Below, piece by piece: positions 36,382 through 45,754 of a DNA stretch of 64,000 nucleotides. A program made the position numbers and the translations under genes. The DNA is taken from contig RXJG01000005.1 in the NCBI GenBank assembly GCA_003963365.1, forward strand, positions 446,811 to 510,810, read 5' to 3'. The stretch is from Sphingobacteriales bacterium (GTDB taxonomy: Bacteria > Bacteroidota > Bacteroidia > Chitinophagales > Chitinophagaceae). The notes under the pieces are model-generated. The model was given only the letters and a program-made list of their open reading frames with translations, was not told where the DNA came from and searched no databases. Positions within the stretch are counted from its first letter, which is position 1, and each line of letters begins with the position of its first letter.

Positions 36382-37428
36382 ATGGAGAATACCCAAATAC
36401 GTTTAACGCAATATTCACACGGCGCCGGGTGTGGTTGTAAAATTTCCCCTAAAGTTTTGGATGAAATTTTACAAAGCAATATCAGTATGCCCGATAACGA
36501 TAAACTGATTGTAGGCAACCACAGCAAAGACGATGCAGCGGTTTATGATTTAGGCAATGGAACTGCATTGATATCTACCACTGATTTCTTTATGCCGATT
36601 GTGGATGACCCTTATGATTTTGGAAGGATCGCTGCCACCAATTCTATCAGCGATGTATATGCCATGGGAGGAAATCCTGTGCTGGCCATTGCCATATTGG
36701 GCTGGCCGGTTGATAAACTTCCTCCAGCCGTTGCACAAAAAGTAATTGAAGGTGGCCGTTCTGTTTGTAAAGAAGCGGGTATTCCTTTAGCCGGTGGCCA
36801 TAGCATTGATTCTCCCGAGCCAATTTTTGGTTTGGCTGTAAATGGATTGGTTGATTTAAAAAACTTAAAGCAAAATAACACCGCTACCGTTGGTGATCAT
36901 CTTTTTCTAACTAAAAAACTCGGCGTTGGTATTTTAACTACTGCAGAGAAAAAAGGCTTACTCGAACCGGCACATAAAAACATTGCTGCCATCCAAATGA
37001 TGGAGCTAAACAAAGTTGGTGCGGAGCTAAGTAAAATAGCAGGTGTTACCGCCATGACGGATGTAACAGGCTTTGGCTTGCTGGGTCACTTAACTGAAAT
37101 GGCGGAGGGAAGCGGCTTAAGCGCAGAAATATATTTTGAAAAGGTTCCTGTTATCATTGATGGCTTGCATTATTATGTGGAGGCAAAATCAGTTCCCGGT
37201 GGTACCAACCGTAACTGGGCAAGTTATGGAGATAAAATAGGGCCGGTAACCGATTACCAAAAAGCATTACTGGCCGATCCGCAAACCAGCGGGGGCTTAT
37301 TAATAGCCGTAAAAGGAAATGCTGTTGATGAAGTAAAGGCGGTACTTAATAATTTTGGGTTGACCAATTTTACCCAACCAATCGGAAGAATTGTTGAGAA
37401 AGGAGAGAAGGTGGTGTGGGTAAAATAG
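36382..37428 (+). CDS. selD: Selenide, water dikinase (selenophosphate synthetase)
   Basis: A protein of 348 residues. The active-site loop SHGAGCGCK has Cys17 and Lys20 at the same positions as in E. coli, so this is the cysteine and not the selenocysteine form. ATP-binding and metal motifs [16 protein letters not shown] and ADPQTSGG follow. It makes selenophosphate from selenide and ATP for SelU. It has its own promoter, since the sheath gene separates it from selU. Confidence 0.96.
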   Translation: MENTQIRLTQYSHGAGCGCKISPKVLDEILQSNISMPDNDKLIVGNHSKDDAAVYDLGNGTALISTTDFFMPIVDDPYDFGRIAATNSISDVYAMGGNPVLAIAILGWPVDKLPPAVAQKVIEGGRSVCKEAGIPLAGGHSIDSPEPIFGLAVNGLVDLKNLKQNNTATVGDHLFLTKKLGVGILTTAEKKGLLEPAHKNIAAIQMMELNKVGAELSKIAGVTAMTDVTGFGLLGHLTEMAEGSGLSAEIYFEKVPVIIDGLHYYVEAKSVPGGTNRNWASYGDKIGPVTDYQKALLADPQTSGGLLIAVKGNAVDEVKAVLNNFGLTNFTQPIGRIVEKGEKVVWVK

Positions 37429-37488
37429 CTTGGTTTTGGCAACAGTTATGACTACCTTAGAAATATCATTCACCAAAACCAACTTTTT

Positions 37489-37824
37489 ATGGATTCAAAA
37501 ACAATTGCCTGGTTATCTTATATAACAATTATCGGCTGGATTGTTGCGCTGGTACAACACAGCAACGCACAGGTAAAATCTTCACTGGCTGTTTTTCATT
37601 TAAGACAATCGTTTGGATTAATAGCAACCTGGATTGCTATGTATTTTATTGGTATCATTATTACTATAGCCACACTGGGGGTTGGGTTTATTTTAATGTG
37701 GATATTGTACGCAGCGGTGTTTGTTTTATGGATTCTTGGACTTATTTCTGCCGTTAACGGAGAGGAGAAACCGGTACCGCTTTTGGGAGAGTTATATCAA
37801 AAATGGTTTACCTTCATTAAATAA
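37489..37824 (+). CDS. Small membrane protein, DUF4870/Tic20-like
   Basis: A 111-residue protein with three to four hydrophobic segments. The pattern AWLSYITIIGWIVAL...FHLRQSFGL...WILGLISAVNGEEKPVPLLGE resembles DUF4870 and related Tic20-like small membrane proteins; the segment FHLRQS is typical. The function is unknown. It has a terminator directly after it. Confidence 0.7.
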   Translation: MDSKTIAWLSYITIIGWIVALVQHSNAQVKSSLAVFHLRQSFGLIATWIAMYFIGIIITIATLGVGFILMWILYAAVFVLWILGLISAVNGEEKPVPLLGELYQKWFTFIK

Positions 37825-37836
37825 ACCAATACACTG

Positions 37837-37858
37837 AACCCCGCCAATGCGGGGTTTT
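37837..37858. terminator. Intrinsic terminator between two convergent genes
   Basis: AACCCCGC and GCGGGGTT form a perfect 8-bp stem with a CAAT loop. A T-run follows on the plus strand. It touches the stop of the minus-strand pterin dehydratase gene. Confidence 0.85.
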
Positions 37859-38090
37859 ATTTTATGATCGCATCAATTTTTGCTGAAAGTTTGCGGTCTT
37901 TATCCGTAACAATATCTCCTGCATCATGCGTGGAAAGCCAAATTTCCACACGGTTCCATACATTGGTCCATACCGGATGATGATTCATCTTCTCTGCTTC
38001 GATGGCCACTCTTGTCATAAAAGCAAAAGCTTCACTGAAGTCTTTAAACTCAAATTTTTTGTAAAGTGTGTTATTCTTTTCTTCCCACAT
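37857..38090 (-). CDS. Pterin-4a-carbinolamine dehydratase
   Basis: A 77-residue protein covering the core of the family. The signature [20 protein letters not shown] gives the His-His-Pro motif, and [12 protein letters not shown] follows at the usual distance. It dehydrates 4a-hydroxytetrahydrobiopterin in the aromatic amino-acid hydroxylase cycle. It is short because the first family strand is reduced. No phenylalanine hydroxylase is in the window. Confidence 0.88.
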   Translation of the reverse strand: MWEEKNNTLYKKFEFKDFSEAFAFMTRVAIEAEKMNHHPVWTNVWNRVEIWLSTHDAGDIVTDKDRKLSAKIDAIIK

Positions 38091-38122
38091 AAACCAAATT
38101 TTATGATTTGAAAATTTGAAGA

Positions 38123-38566
38123 TTAGAAAATTAAATGCTGTTTGTTTTTTATTTTATCCGCAGATAATTCCATTACCAATTGAACACCATTAATGGCTTT
38201 GATGGATTGTTGCAACGAACTTACCACCGTATCGTCTGCTTCTTCTCCGGTTATCAACCACAAAAAATCCAAATGCTTAAATTCAGGCAATAAGTATTCC
38301 CCGTCAAACTGGTTATTGTACAGGTAATGCACAATTGATGTATTTCCTTCTTTAAACTTATAAATGGAGAAAAAATATTTGCGGTTCTTTTTGCTAAGCT
38401 GAATTTCCAAATCATTGCTGATTCGGAAATCAAATCGTAATACCTGGTTTAACTGCCAGCAAAACTGGTAATCTTTTACCGGGGCAACAATACCCAGCAA
38501 CCTTGTACCGTCGAAAAATTCTTCGGCTAATGCATCATTATCAATTCGCAGTTTAAGTGTTGCCAT
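38123..38566 (-). CDS. IPExxxVDY-family protein
   Basis: A 147-residue cytoplasmic protein. [13 protein letters not shown] corresponds to the motif that names the IPExxxVDY family of Bacteroidota, with conservative changes (Ile to Leu, Val to Leu, Tyr to Phe). It has no known function. It lies six bases after the M28 peptidase stop on the same strand, so the two are probably co-transcribed. Confidence 0.7.
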   Translation of the reverse strand: MATLKLRIDNDALAEEFFDGTRLLGIVAPVKDYQFCWQLNQVLRFDFRISNDLEIQLSKKNRKYFFSIYKFKEGNTSIVHYLYNNQFDGEYLLPEFKHLDFLWLITGEEADDTVVSSLQQSIKAINGVQLVMELSADKIKNKQHLIF

Positions 38567-38572
38567 GTTTTA

Positions 38573-40207
38573 TCAGAAAGTTAAATCATATACTATCTCT
38601 TCATTACCTCTTTTCAGTTTTACTTTGGTATTGTCCCCTTTTTTAAACTTACTTAATGCCTGCATATAAGAAGTGACGTCAGTAAATTTAATATCTCCCA
38701 GTTGAGTAATAACATCGCCGGTTTTTATACCTAACCGCTGTGCTAGTTTCCCTTCGCTTACACCATCTACTCTTACTCCTGAGCCAGAGAAAGTATAATC
38801 AGGCATTATGCCCAATGAAACTGTAAAATTAGAACGAATGGTTTGCTGCTCTCTTGTTTTAGTAAATGCCAGCTTTGGCTGATTGTTGGTTTCTTCCACC
38901 AATTTATAGATATACTTTACCACATTGTACTCACCCATGAAATTTATCTTATCGGCATCATCGCTTGGTTTGTGATAATCACTGTGTGTACCGGTGAAAA
39001 AGAATAAAACCGGAATATCTTTCCTGTAAAAAGAAGTATGGTCACTTGGACCCGTGCCGGAAGAATCAAATTTTACTGTTATGTTTTTATCTTTTATATC
39101 AGCAAATAATTGTCCCCAGTAGGGTGATGTACCATAACCACCCACCGTTATTTTTGAACTGTCATTTAACCGGCCCACCATATCCATATTCAGCATATAG
39201 TTTACTTTGCTTAAATCAATGGTTGGGTTATCAGTAAAATATTTTGAACCATATAAACCTAATTCTTCACCGGAGAAAGCAATGAAGAGGTAGTTATTTT
39301 TCTTCAGTTTGGAAGCCAGAATCATTTTAGATAATTCAAGTAATGCTGCTGTACCGCTGGCATTATCATCAGCACCATTATGAATAGCAGGCGCTCCCGT
39401 GTTTCTTGAATTGCCATCTTCTCCATAGCCTAAATGATCGTAATGGGCGCCTAATATTACCGTTGTGGCGGCGCCGTTGTCAACATAACCAATAACATTG
39501 TGCCCCCATCTTTTCTTTTCGCTGATATCAACTTTTACTTTCAAATCATACGTCCCTGATTCATCGGGTATAAACTTTTTCTTTGCTTCATTGCTGATGT
39601 ACACAACCGGTATCTTCAATAAAGCAGATTTATCTCTTTTGTTGTATTTAATTCCATCATCCGTTGAGGAACTGTTATAAATTATCAGTCCTGTTGCGCC
39701 ACGTTTTGCCAGCACACCCGCTTTATCATACAGTGCTGCGGGTAAATCGAAATGCGGGTTGTTTTTGTTTTCTTCTATCAGCTCTTTTATATCATAAAAC
39801 CAGGGTGAATTGCTCTCCTGTATTGCCGGAGTTACCGGGGCTTCTAATAATGTGTTGGCTGAATAGGGTAATGGAAAAAAGTCTTTATCACCTTTTATTT
39901 CCTGGTCGTTTACTAATAAATGTGTGGAAGGGTTGATGCTGCGTCCATCATTTACTTCAAATTCCTGGATGTATGTTCCTTTATCTCCTTTGGGCTGAAG
40001 TCCGTTTGCTTTAAACTGGTTAATGATATATTCTGAAGCTAATTTTTCTCCATTCGTGCCGGTTCTTCTGCCTTCTAATTTATCATCAGCTAAATAATTT
40101 ACATGTTGTTGAAGGGCGGCAAAAACAGCTTTTTCACTCTTTTTTAATTTTTGGGAATACGATACAAATGCCAGCAATAAAAAAACTGAACTGAATAAGC
40201 GCTTCAT
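38573..40207 (-). CDS. M28-family zinc aminopeptidase with PDZ domain
   Basis: A protein of 544 residues with a signal peptide (ending FVSYSQ), a PA-type insert domain, an M28 catalytic domain and a C-terminal PDZ domain (about 455-540). Zinc and catalytic residues are seen in GAHYDHLG (His), NGADDNASG (Asp), FSGEELG (catalytic Glu and Glu ligand), LNMDMVGR (Asp) and SDYHKPSDD (His). It should remove amino acids from peptides outside the inner membrane. A -7 box lies 28 bases upstream. Confidence 0.93.
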   Translation of the reverse strand: MKRLFSSVFLLLAFVSYSQKLKKSEKAVFAALQQHVNYLADDKLEGRRTGTNGEKLASEYIINQFKANGLQPKGDKGTYIQEFEVNDGRSINPSTHLLVNDQEIKGDKDFFPLPYSANTLLEAPVTPAIQESNSPWFYDIKELIEENKNNPHFDLPAALYDKAGVLAKRGATGLIIYNSSSTDDGIKYNKRDKSALLKIPVVYISNEAKKKFIPDESGTYDLKVKVDISEKKRWGHNVIGYVDNGAATTVILGAHYDHLGYGEDGNSRNTGAPAIHNGADDNASGTAALLELSKMILASKLKKNNYLFIAFSGEELGLYGSKYFTDNPTIDLSKVNYMLNMDMVGRLNDSSKITVGGYGTSPYWGQLFADIKDKNITVKFDSSGTGPSDHTSFYRKDIPVLFFFTGTHSDYHKPSDDADKINFMGEYNVVKYIYKLVEETNNQPKLAFTKTREQQTIRSNFTVSLGIMPDYTFSGSGVRVDGVSEGKLAQRLGIKTGDVITQLGDIKFTDVTSYMQALSKFKKGDNTKVKLKRGNEEIVYDLTF

Positions 40208-40235
40208 AAAAAGGTTGGTGTTTCGTTTATGGCAA

Positions 40236-40243
40236 CAAAGGTA
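40236..40243 (-). promoter_or_regulatory. -7 promoter box of the M28 peptidase gene
   Basis: TACCTTTG on the minus strand matches TAnnTTTG, 28 bases before the ATG at 40207. Confidence 0.45.
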
Positions 40244-40313
40244 ATACCAGAAAAGAGATGAACTGGTTTATAAATGTTATTTGTTTTGAAGAAGGAACAG
40301 TGGCACAAAGCAG

Positions 40314-40335
40314 AGCAGCTATTTAATTAGCTGCT
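40314..40335. repeat. Perfect inverted repeat between the peptidase gene and feoB
   Basis: AGCAGCTA and TAGCTGCT form an 8-bp perfect inverted repeat with a 6-nt loop, in the middle of the 280-bp divergent intergenic region. It could be an operator. It is not a Fur-box match. Nothing else recognisable is in that region apart from the two promoter boxes. Confidence 0.4.
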
Positions 40336-40469
40336 AAATGTTACCGGACGCAGACGTGTGCGACGCAACAGAAGATGCTCATAGAACTTCTGCTGGTTAC
40401 AAAATCATTATATTATCATCCCGACTGATTAATTTACCCATTTCGCAAACTTCGCCTGTTATTGCTCGT

Positions 40470-40477
40470 TAAATTTG
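40470..40477 (+). promoter_or_regulatory. -7 promoter box of feoB
   Basis: TAAATTTG matches TAnnTTTG, ten bases before the GTG start at 40488. Confidence 0.5.
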
Positions 40478-40487
40478 CAGGCTAATA

Positions 40488-42608
40488 GTGGAAACAACAG
40501 CACATACTATTCAAATAGCCTTAGTGGGTAACCCCAACAGCGGAAAGACGTCGCTGTTTAATGCACTTACCGGACTGAACCAGAAGGTGGGCAATTTTCC
40601 CGGCGTTACGGTTGATAAAAAAACCGGGCTTTGTGCTATTAGTCCGGGTATAACGGCTACTATTATCGATTTGCCCGGTACATATAGTTTATATCCACGC
40701 CGTGAAGATGAATGGGTGGCTTATCGTGTGCTGATGGGACAGGATAAAGAAGTAAAACCCGAACTGGTAGTGCTGGTGGCTGATGCCAGTAACCTGAAAA
40801 GAAATTTGTTGTTTGCTTCGCAGATAATTGATTTGAAAGTTCCGACGGTGGTGGCATTAACCATGCAAGATATTGCCAAGCAAAAAGGAATTGAAATTGA
40901 TGTGCAGCAAATGGAAAGAGAACTGGGTGTAGTAATTGTTCCGGTTAATCCAAGAAAGAATAAAGGGCTTACTCAGCTGAAGAAAGCAATTGTAAGTACA
41001 CTTCATCTATATTCTGCTCCTTCAAGAGATTTTATTGCTACAACCACATTGGCGGGTGATGCTATTAATGATGTAAAAGAATTAATTCCTGAGTTGAGTG
41101 ATTACCGTGCCGTGCATTATTTAATCAATCACGAATCTTTTGCACTGGATAATCAGCTGCAGGATAAGATTGAATTGGTTGAAAAGAAAAATAATTTTAA
41201 TCATACCAAAGTACAGGCCGAAGAAATATTGCAGCGTTACCAGCGCATTAAATCGGTAATGCAGCAATCAGTTAAAGAACCGGACCCAAAGCAAAAACAA
41301 ATTATGGCCGACCGGCTGGATAATATTTTTCTTCACCGGGTATGGGGTTATGTGATATTGCTGGGTGTTTTGTTCCTGTTGTTTCAAAGTGTTTTTTGGT
41401 TTGCGCAGTTTCCAATGGATGGTATTGAATGGAGTTTTGCCAAAGCGGCCAACTGGTTTTCATCCTGGATGCCGGAAGCATGGTGGAGTGATTTGTTCAT
41501 TAATGGAATTCTCGCCGGGTTGAGTGGTATTTTAGTTTTTGTTCCGCAGATAATGATTTTGTTTGGACTGATAACAGTGCTGGAAGACAGTGGTTATATG
41601 GCCCGCATTAGTTTTCTTACTGACAGGATAATGCGTAAAGTTGGCTTGAACGGAAAAAGTGTGATGCCGATGATTAGTGGCTTCGCCTGTGCCGTACCTG
41701 CCATCATGAGTACAAGAAATATTGAGAATAAAAAAGAACGGTTACTTACCATTCTCATTACACCATTGATGAGTTGCAGTGCAAGATTGCCGGTTTACAC
41801 CATTTTAATTTCTTTGGTTATTCCCAATAAATATTACGGAGGCTTTTTGAGTTTGCAGGGATTGGTGATGATGGGATTGTATTTGCTTGGACTAGTAATG
41901 GCATTGATTGTTTCTTATGTGATGAAACAAATCATCAGGATTAAAGAAAAGAGCTTTTTCATTTTAGAGTTACCATTGTATCGTCCACCAAGATGGAAGA
42001 ATGTAATTGTAACGATGGTGGAAAAAGCGAAAATATTTGTGTTTGATGCGGGTAAAGTAATAATGATGATAAGCATGTTGCTGTGGGCATTAAGTTCGTT
42101 TGGTCCAAAAGACAGGATGAGTACGATAGCTCAGCAATATGAGCAACAAATAAAACAACAGCCCGGTAAAGCAGCTGAATTAAACAAAGAAAAGAAAGCG
42201 TTGTTGCTGGAAAATTCTTATGCCGGTATTGTGGGAAGAAGTTTGCAACCGGCTATTCAGCCATTGGGATACGATTGGAAGATTGGTATCGCCTTAGTAA
42301 CTTCTTTTGCCGCCAGAGAAGTGTTTGTTGGAACGATGGCAACATTATATTCGGTAGGTGATGATGACTCAGACGCCACGTTAAGACAAAAGATGCAGGC
42401 TGCAGTAAAGCCGGATGGAACAAAAGTTTACACATTGGCCACGGGTTTATCACTCATGATATTTTATGTACTTGCTATGCAATGTATGAGTACACTTGCT
42501 GTAGTAAAAAGAGAAACACGAAGCTGGAAATGGCCCATCTTTCAATTGTTGTACATGACGGGGCTGGCTTATTTACTGAGTTTGGTTGTTTACCAGTTGT
42601 TCAAATAA
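40488..42608 (+). CDS. feoB: Ferrous iron transporter FeoB
   Basis: A protein of 706 residues. The N-terminal G domain has G1 GNPNSGKT (14-21), the FeoB-specific VGNFPGVTVDKK, and G3 DLPGTYSL. A helical GDI domain follows, then about ten membrane segments with the Gate motifs GFACAVPAIMSTR and CSARLPVYTIL. It imports Fe2+ across the inner membrane, driven by GTP hydrolysis. The start is GTG, since an in-frame stop lies 18 bases upstream and no ATG is available. FeoA is at 23834, not adjacent. A Fur-regulated pattern is not evident. Confidence 0.95.
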   Translation: METTAHTIQIALVGNPNSGKTSLFNALTGLNQKVGNFPGVTVDKKTGLCAISPGITATIIDLPGTYSLYPRREDEWVAYRVLMGQDKEVKPELVVLVADASNLKRNLLFASQIIDLKVPTVVALTMQDIAKQKGIEIDVQQMERELGVVIVPVNPRKNKGLTQLKKAIVSTLHLYSAPSRDFIATTTLAGDAINDVKELIPELSDYRAVHYLINHESFALDNQLQDKIELVEKKNNFNHTKVQAEEILQRYQRIKSVMQQSVKEPDPKQKQIMADRLDNIFLHRVWGYVILLGVLFLLFQSVFWFAQFPMDGIEWSFAKAANWFSSWMPEAWWSDLFINGILAGLSGILVFVPQIMILFGLITVLEDSGYMARISFLTDRIMRKVGLNGKSVMPMISGFACAVPAIMSTRNIENKKERLLTILITPLMSCSARLPVYTILISLVIPNKYYGGFLSLQGLVMMGLYLLGLVMALIVSYVMKQIIRIKEKSFFILELPLYRPPRWKNVIVTMVEKAKIFVFDAGKVIMMISMLLWALSSFGPKDRMSTIAQQYEQQIKQQPGKAAELNKEKKALLLENSYAGIVGRSLQPAIQPLGYDWKIGIALVTSFAAREVFVGTMATLYSVGDDDSDATLRQKMQAAVKPDGTKVYTLATGLSLMIFYVLAMQCMSTLAVVKRETRSWKWPIFQLLYMTGLAYLLSLVVYQLFK

Positions 42609-42610
42609 TA

Positions 42611-43759
42611 TTACCAGCTCACGGCATATAAAATTTTATTTACCAAGTCTGAGTAAGCGCCGTTAAACAGGCCCGCCATCACATTATTTTTTTGTGGCCA
42701 AACATTTACAATATTATTGGTCTTAACCACTGAAACGCTTGACTGCATTTGCTGTATCGCAGCTACTCCGGAATTATCTGTCATCCATTGATAATATGAC
42801 GGTACTGTTTCCTGCTTAATAATTTCATTTGTTTTGTTGCTACGCAAAGTGTATTGGATTTCTGCTTTTACTGAGTTTGTAATATAGGTGCTGGAGGAAG
42901 AAGCAAAAACCTGGTCACTTGGGCTAAGGCTTTTGATGTCAGCATTTGGTACTACACCGCGGCTCATTTCATTAAAAGTATTAACCTCTGGTTTGTTTCG
43001 TTTAATTTCAGTAAGACTAATGTCGAGCACCCAATCGGGTTTAATGTTTTTTTCATTTGCTTCTTCGCTTGTATAAAACTTAGCAGGAATCCCCTCTTCC
43101 AACTTATACAGATCAGCTCCCAAATCCTTTACTAATTCCTTTTTTGCATCTGCAAACTCCTCACTAACCAAAACGCCATCGTAACTCGTTTTCGGAAACA
43201 GCGGATTGATTACTACTGTAACGATATTTCTTTCAAAAACATCTTTTATCTTTTCTTTAGCATCTTTATAATTGGGTTCAAAAACATCTGCTTTCAAAAA
43301 ATAACGGTATGCCTTTTTATCATTATCCCTGTTTTCTTTGCTTAAGTAAGTTAAAGCCAATTCATAATTTTCTTTGGCAGCACTATCTCTGAAACGCATA
43401 ATCTGAGATTCATAATGATTAACAGCAATTGTATTGAGGGCTTCTTCCGGAAGTTTTTTAATTCGTTGACTCAAGTCCTGCAGGACACTTAATTCACCAA
43501 GTATCATTTCATAATTGCCGGTATCAGGTGCAGCGCTTAATTCTTTTATTTTTTGCTGATGATTTGCAACTGCTTTTTCATAATTACTTTTTAGCTGTGC
43601 AATTGCCTTTTTATTTCCCGGATGTGTTTGCAGGTATTCGCTTGCGGTTAAAATATTTTCCTCATTTGTGCCCGTGAGGCGGATATTTCTTTGGGTATTG
43701 CAGGAAAGAACTGCGGCTGTTATAAAAAGGCTGCTGATAAAATGATAAAATTTTCTCAT
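42611..43759 (-). CDS. Lipoprotein, first of a tandem paralogous pair
   Basis: A protein of 382 residues with a lipoprotein signal (AAVLSCNTQ). The N-terminal half is helical and TPR-like (SEYLQTHPGNKKAIAQLK, KAYRYFLKADVFEPNYKDA). The C-terminal half is beta-rich and includes VTVVINPLFP and KPDWVLDISL. The same landmarks, in the same order, occur in the neighbouring gene at 43872, so the two arose by duplication. The role is unknown; an envelope structural or assembly role is inferred. It ends three bases from feoB. Confidence 0.78.
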   Translation of the reverse strand: MRKFYHFISSLFITAAVLSCNTQRNIRLTGTNEENILTASEYLQTHPGNKKAIAQLKSNYEKAVANHQQKIKELSAAPDTGNYEMILGELSVLQDLSQRIKKLPEEALNTIAVNHYESQIMRFRDSAAKENYELALTYLSKENRDNDKKAYRYFLKADVFEPNYKDAKEKIKDVFERNIVTVVINPLFPKTSYDGVLVSEEFADAKKELVKDLGADLYKLEEGIPAKFYTSEEANEKNIKPDWVLDISLTEIKRNKPEVNTFNEMSRGVVPNADIKSLSPSDQVFASSSSTYITNSVKAEIQYTLRSNKTNEIIKQETVPSYYQWMTDNSGVAAIQQMQSSVSVVKTNNIVNVWPQKNNVMAGLFNGAYSDLVNKILYAVSW

Positions 43760-43871
43760 GGTTTAAAGATTTACTACCTCTAATATAACTTGCCTAAAAT
43801 TCAAAAACAAAGGTGTTCTTTTATTTAACTCTTTCTTACAACAGCCTACGCATTTTTGCTTAACAACGACT

Positions 43872-45026
43872 TTACCATTCCGTAAGCTGCTGCAACCTGT
43901 TTCTTATATCATAATACACTTTCTTGGTAAGTTCATTCAGCACATCATCATTGGTGTAATATTGCTGTCCCCGGTTGTTATTATTGATTAGTGTCCAGTC
44001 AGAAGGTTCTAAAGCCCGGCCGTCCCCGGTATAGGTTGCATATTCATCCTGCCAGCTCACATACGCCGGAATCCTGTTCCATTGAATGTTTTTGTTTTGT
44101 TTGGCATCGGTAACCTGGTATTCCAAATCGCCATTAGCAGTATAAGACAATCTTGAAATTCTAACTGTAGCATAAACGGTTTGATAAACCGGTCTGCCAC
44201 TGGTATCTTTTCCAATTTCTATTTTCTTTGAGCGGTTTCTGTCATAGCTGCTTTCTGTTGGTCTTTGCACATAAATATTTTGCCAGGTTAAATCAATTAT
44301 CCAGTCGGGGTTAATGCCTTTTCTTCTGGCATCCCAGTCTGTATAGAAACGGGTGGGATTTGTACTACTATTGTATCCTCCCAAATCACGGATGAGGTTT
44401 TGTTGCAGGTATTCCCGGTTATATCCATATCCCCGGTTGTTCCAGTTATTGTTGAAAAAGTTATCGTCATGAACGGGATTAATCACTACAATCAAAATAC
44501 TTTTATCAAAAGCTTCCTGCATTTTCCGGCGACTGTCTTTATAATTGCTTACATACTGGTCGGCTTTTTTGAAAGCGTAATAAGCCAGTTTCATATTCTC
44601 TCTTCCTTCTCTTTGCAAATAATCCTGGCCTGCTAAATAGTATTCAGCTGCAGCACTGTCTTTAGCAACAGCAATGGCGTTAAAATAACTCTGTGCATTG
44701 GTTGCTTTTAATAAACTGGCGTTGCTGTTTATAGCGTCATACATACCCTGCAGTGCTTCCAGTTCATTTATTATTTTATCCCAGCGGTTAACATCTGCGG
44801 TATTTCTCCAGGTGCTGATTCTTTCCTGCCTGTTTTTTACTGCCTGCTGGTAATTAAACTTTAATTCTCCCAGTGCATAGGCATCATCAGGACGTTTGTT
44901 TAAAAACTTTACTGCTTTATAAACAATTTCTTCATTGGTTCCTTTGGCTGAAAAATTTTTGCTGCCGCTGCAGGATGCAAATAGTATTACAAATGCAAGA
45001 ATGGTTAGTGTAGATTTATGGTGCAT
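43872..45026 (-). CDS. Lipoprotein, second of a tandem paralogous pair
   Basis: A protein of 384 residues with a lipoprotein signal (LFASCSGSK). Layout matches the gene downstream: GTNEEIVYKAVKFLNKRPDDAYALGELK (N-terminal helices; only landmarks shared), a TPR-like YYAFKKADQYVSNYKDS, then ILIVVINPV, FYTDWDARRKG and NPDWIIDLTW. The chosen start at 45026 is supported by an unusually strong Shine-Dalgarno sequence eight bases upstream; an in-frame ATG 16 codons earlier has none and would precede the signal peptide. Function is unknown. Confidence 0.78.
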   Translation of the reverse strand: MHHKSTLTILAFVILFASCSGSKNFSAKGTNEEIVYKAVKFLNKRPDDAYALGELKFNYQQAVKNRQERISTWRNTADVNRWDKIINELEALQGMYDAINSNASLLKATNAQSYFNAIAVAKDSAAAEYYLAGQDYLQREGRENMKLAYYAFKKADQYVSNYKDSRRKMQEAFDKSILIVVINPVHDDNFFNNNWNNRGYGYNREYLQQNLIRDLGGYNSSTNPTRFYTDWDARRKGINPDWIIDLTWQNIYVQRPTESSYDRNRSKKIEIGKDTSGRPVYQTVYATVRISRLSYTANGDLEYQVTDAKQNKNIQWNRIPAYVSWQDEYATYTGDGRALEPSDWTLINNNNRGQQYYTNDDVLNELTKKVYYDIRNRLQQLTEW

Positions 45027-45034
45027 AGTGGGTT

Positions 45035-45040
45035 CCTCCT
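45035..45040 (-). promoter_or_regulatory. Strong Shine-Dalgarno sequence, unusual for this genome
   Basis: AGGAGG on the minus strand lies eight bases before the ATG at 45026. Most genes in this window have no such site. It decides the start of the lipoprotein gene. Confidence 0.7.
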
Positions 45041-45075
45041 TTTTTATATAAACACAAAGCCAATACCACAGCAAT

Positions 45076-45083
45076 CAAAGATA
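45076..45083 (-). promoter_or_regulatory. -7 promoter box of the lipoprotein pair
   Basis: TATCTTTG on the minus strand matches TAnnTTTG, giving a leader of about 45 nt that holds the AGGAGG site. Confidence 0.45.
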
Positions 45084-45108
45084 TTTATCTTATCGTTTTT
45101 TTAACAGC

Positions 45109-45720
45109 TTATAATACCGCCAATGATTTTAATTCTTCTCTTAATTGTTCCGGTGACTGAAAGTGTATGATGTGCATACCCAATTCCTGTGCAGGGTAAA
45201 GATTGCGTTTATTATCGTCAATATAAATTGAAGATTGCGGATTGATGGAAAACCGTTCAATCAGCTTTTCATAAATATCCATAAAGGGTTTGCGGGTCTT
45301 CTCTTCACCGGAAACCAATCTTCCATCAAACCAATGCAGGAAATCATATTTCTGTAATGCTATGGGAAATGTTTCGGCGCTCCAGTTGGTCAAAGCGTAA
45401 ATTTTATTGGCCGTACTGTTTCTTAGCTCACGAAATACTTCAACTGTTCCTTCAATAGGTCCGCCCAGCATTTCTTCCCAGCGGCCGTAGAATGCACGGA
45501 TATTTGCTTCCTGCTCCGGAAACTTTGCTACTAATTCTTCTGTTGCTAATGCTAATGATTTACCGGCATCCTGTTCTTCATTCCAATCTCCTGTAGTTAT
45601 GTTATGTAAAAACCATTGTACTTCTGCTTCCGTTTTAAATATTGTACGATAAACATATTCCGGCTTCCAGTCAATTAATACACCGCCTAAATCAAAAATG
45701 ATAGTATCAAACTGTTTCAT
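45109..45720 (-). CDS. HAD-superfamily hydrolase
   Basis: A protein of 203 residues. HAD motif I is IIFDLGGVLIDW, with the nucleophile Asp and an unusual Gly-Gly in place of DxDGT, as in the YihX/haloacid-dehalogenase-like group. Motif II is ALTNWSAE, the conserved Lys is in EEKTRKP, and motif III is YIDDNKRN. It probably hydrolyses a phosphorylated sugar or nucleotide in the cytoplasm. The start at 45720 places motif I at the N-terminus; a longer frame upstream overlaps the beta-lactamase-like gene and has no family support. It follows that gene by 34 bp. Confidence 0.87.
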   Translation of the reverse strand: MKQFDTIIFDLGGVLIDWKPEYVYRTIFKTEAEVQWFLHNITTGDWNEEQDAGKSLALATEELVAKFPEQEANIRAFYGRWEEMLGGPIEGTVEVFRELRNSTANKIYALTNWSAETFPIALQKYDFLHWFDGRLVSGEEKTRKPFMDIYEKLIERFSINPQSSIYIDDNKRNLYPAQELGMHIIHFQSPEQLREELKSLAVL

Positions 45721-45754
45721 GCTAAATAAAAAGTGAAATTTTTTCCGAAGATAT

